From Planifilum fulgidum (GTDB lineage: Bacteria > Bacillota > Bacilli > Thermoactinomycetales > DSM-44946), in assembly GCF_900113175.1 (NCBI RefSeq), contig NZ_FOOK01000003.1, positions 62,001 through 126,000 on the forward strand: DNA of 64,000 nucleotides, read 5' to 3'. Both the position numbers and the translations under genes were made by a program. The notes under the pieces are model-generated. The model had not been told where the DNA came from. It saw only the letters and a program-made list of their open reading frames with translations, and did not search any database. Positions 63,708 to 64,000 of this stretch are shown here, piece by piece (position 1 is the stretch's first letter; every line of letters begins with the position of its first letter).

Positions 63708-64000
63708 ATGAATCTGCCCAGCGAGCTCAAGTACAGCGAAGAGCACGAATGGCTGAAGGTTGAGGGTGAGGGCCGCGCGCGGATCGGCATCACCGATTTT
63801 GCCCAGTCGGAATTGGGGGACATCGTGTTTGTGGAACTCCCGGAAGTGGGCGACGAGGTGACGGCGGGCGAGCCCTTCGGCAGCGTTGAGTCGGTGAAAA
63901 CCGTCTCCGAGCTGTATGCCCCTGTCAGCGGAAAAGTGGTGGAAGTCAACGAAGCCTTGGCCGACTCTCCGGAAAATGTCAACACCTCTCCGTACGGGGA
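63708..64000 (+). CDS. gcvH: Glycine cleavage system H protein (5' part)
   Basis: The frame runs off the right edge. The 97 residues seen include the family start [34 protein letters not shown] and the lipoylation site [15 protein letters not shown] with its conserved Lys. The protein carries the aminomethyl group between the P and T proteins of glycine cleavage. In Firmicutes a stand-alone gcvH also serves lipoate transfer. ATG 63708 follows GCGGAGGGA. Confidence 0.96.
   Translation, partial: MNLPSELKYSEEHEWLKVEGEGRARIGITDFAQSELGDIVFVELPEVGDEVTAGEPFGSVESVKTVSELYAPVSGKVVEVNEALADSPENVNTSPYG

Overview
The window is about 64 kb of GC-rich (roughly 60%) chromosome from a spore-forming member of the Bacillales. 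The pcrB-pcrA-ligA order, YerB/YerC, a YheC/D-type spore coat ATP-grasp protein and a YjcZ-type mini-protein are Firmicutes hallmarks. The high GC together with these genes suggests a Thermoactinomycetaceae-like thermophile; that placement is inference. No rRNA, tRNA, CRISPR array or intact insertion sequence was found.

Left end (1-5.9 kb): the end of a PEP-utilising phosphotransferase, then a decay zone. I recognise frameshifted remains of an MFS drug pump, an N-acetylmuramoyl-L-alanine amidase and a CNNM/CorC-type transporter. An intact, AT-richer gene for a NaChBac-type voltage-gated sodium channel sits among them, followed by a FetB-type permease.

6.0-17.4 kb: a long plus-strand molybdenum-hydroxylase operon (coxG-S-L-M-D-E, two XdhC-type maturation proteins, a MocA-type cytidylyltransferase), then moaA and modAB. 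A -24/-12 (sigma-54) promoter with an upstream 17-bp palindrome precedes it. The large subunit carries the form II motif AYRGAGR, so the substrate may not be CO.

17.4-28.1 kb: a band-7 protein, a UDG-like protein, and then a cell-envelope island. The island holds an LCP ligase, three CDP-alcohol phosphotransferases, a TagGH/Wzm-Wzt-type ABC exporter, a glycerol-1-phosphate dehydrogenase homologue, a LicC-like nucleotidyltransferase and a GT2 glycosyltransferase. Seven of these genes form one minus-strand operon behind a clear sigma-A promoter. I read it as a pathway for an undescribed surface polymer built from a CDP-activated polyol, possibly sn-glycerol-1-phosphate.

28.1-43.9 kb: a GAF membrane protein pair, yerB, yerC, pcrB, pcrA, ligA, a HipA-like kinase convergent with and overlapping ligA, a YheC/D protein, an HTH-TPR regulator, a transglutaminase-like lipoprotein and an RluA-type pseudouridine synthase.

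43.9-56.2 kb: a patatin, a secreted lipase, an SDR protein, a class A penicillin-binding protein, a YkvI-type transporter, a degenerate PlsY-like protein, DUF2797 and DUF488 proteins, a YjcZ mini-protein, a candidate small RNA and an alpha/beta hydrolase.

56.3-64 kb: a cobalamin riboswitch with terminator controlling btuFCD and a PduO-type adenosyltransferase, then an ArsC/Spx-like protein, a TPP-dependent pyruvate-oxidase-like enzyme, a peroxiredoxin behind a PerR-box-like palindrome, a thiol-disulfide oxidoreductase and the start of gcvH.
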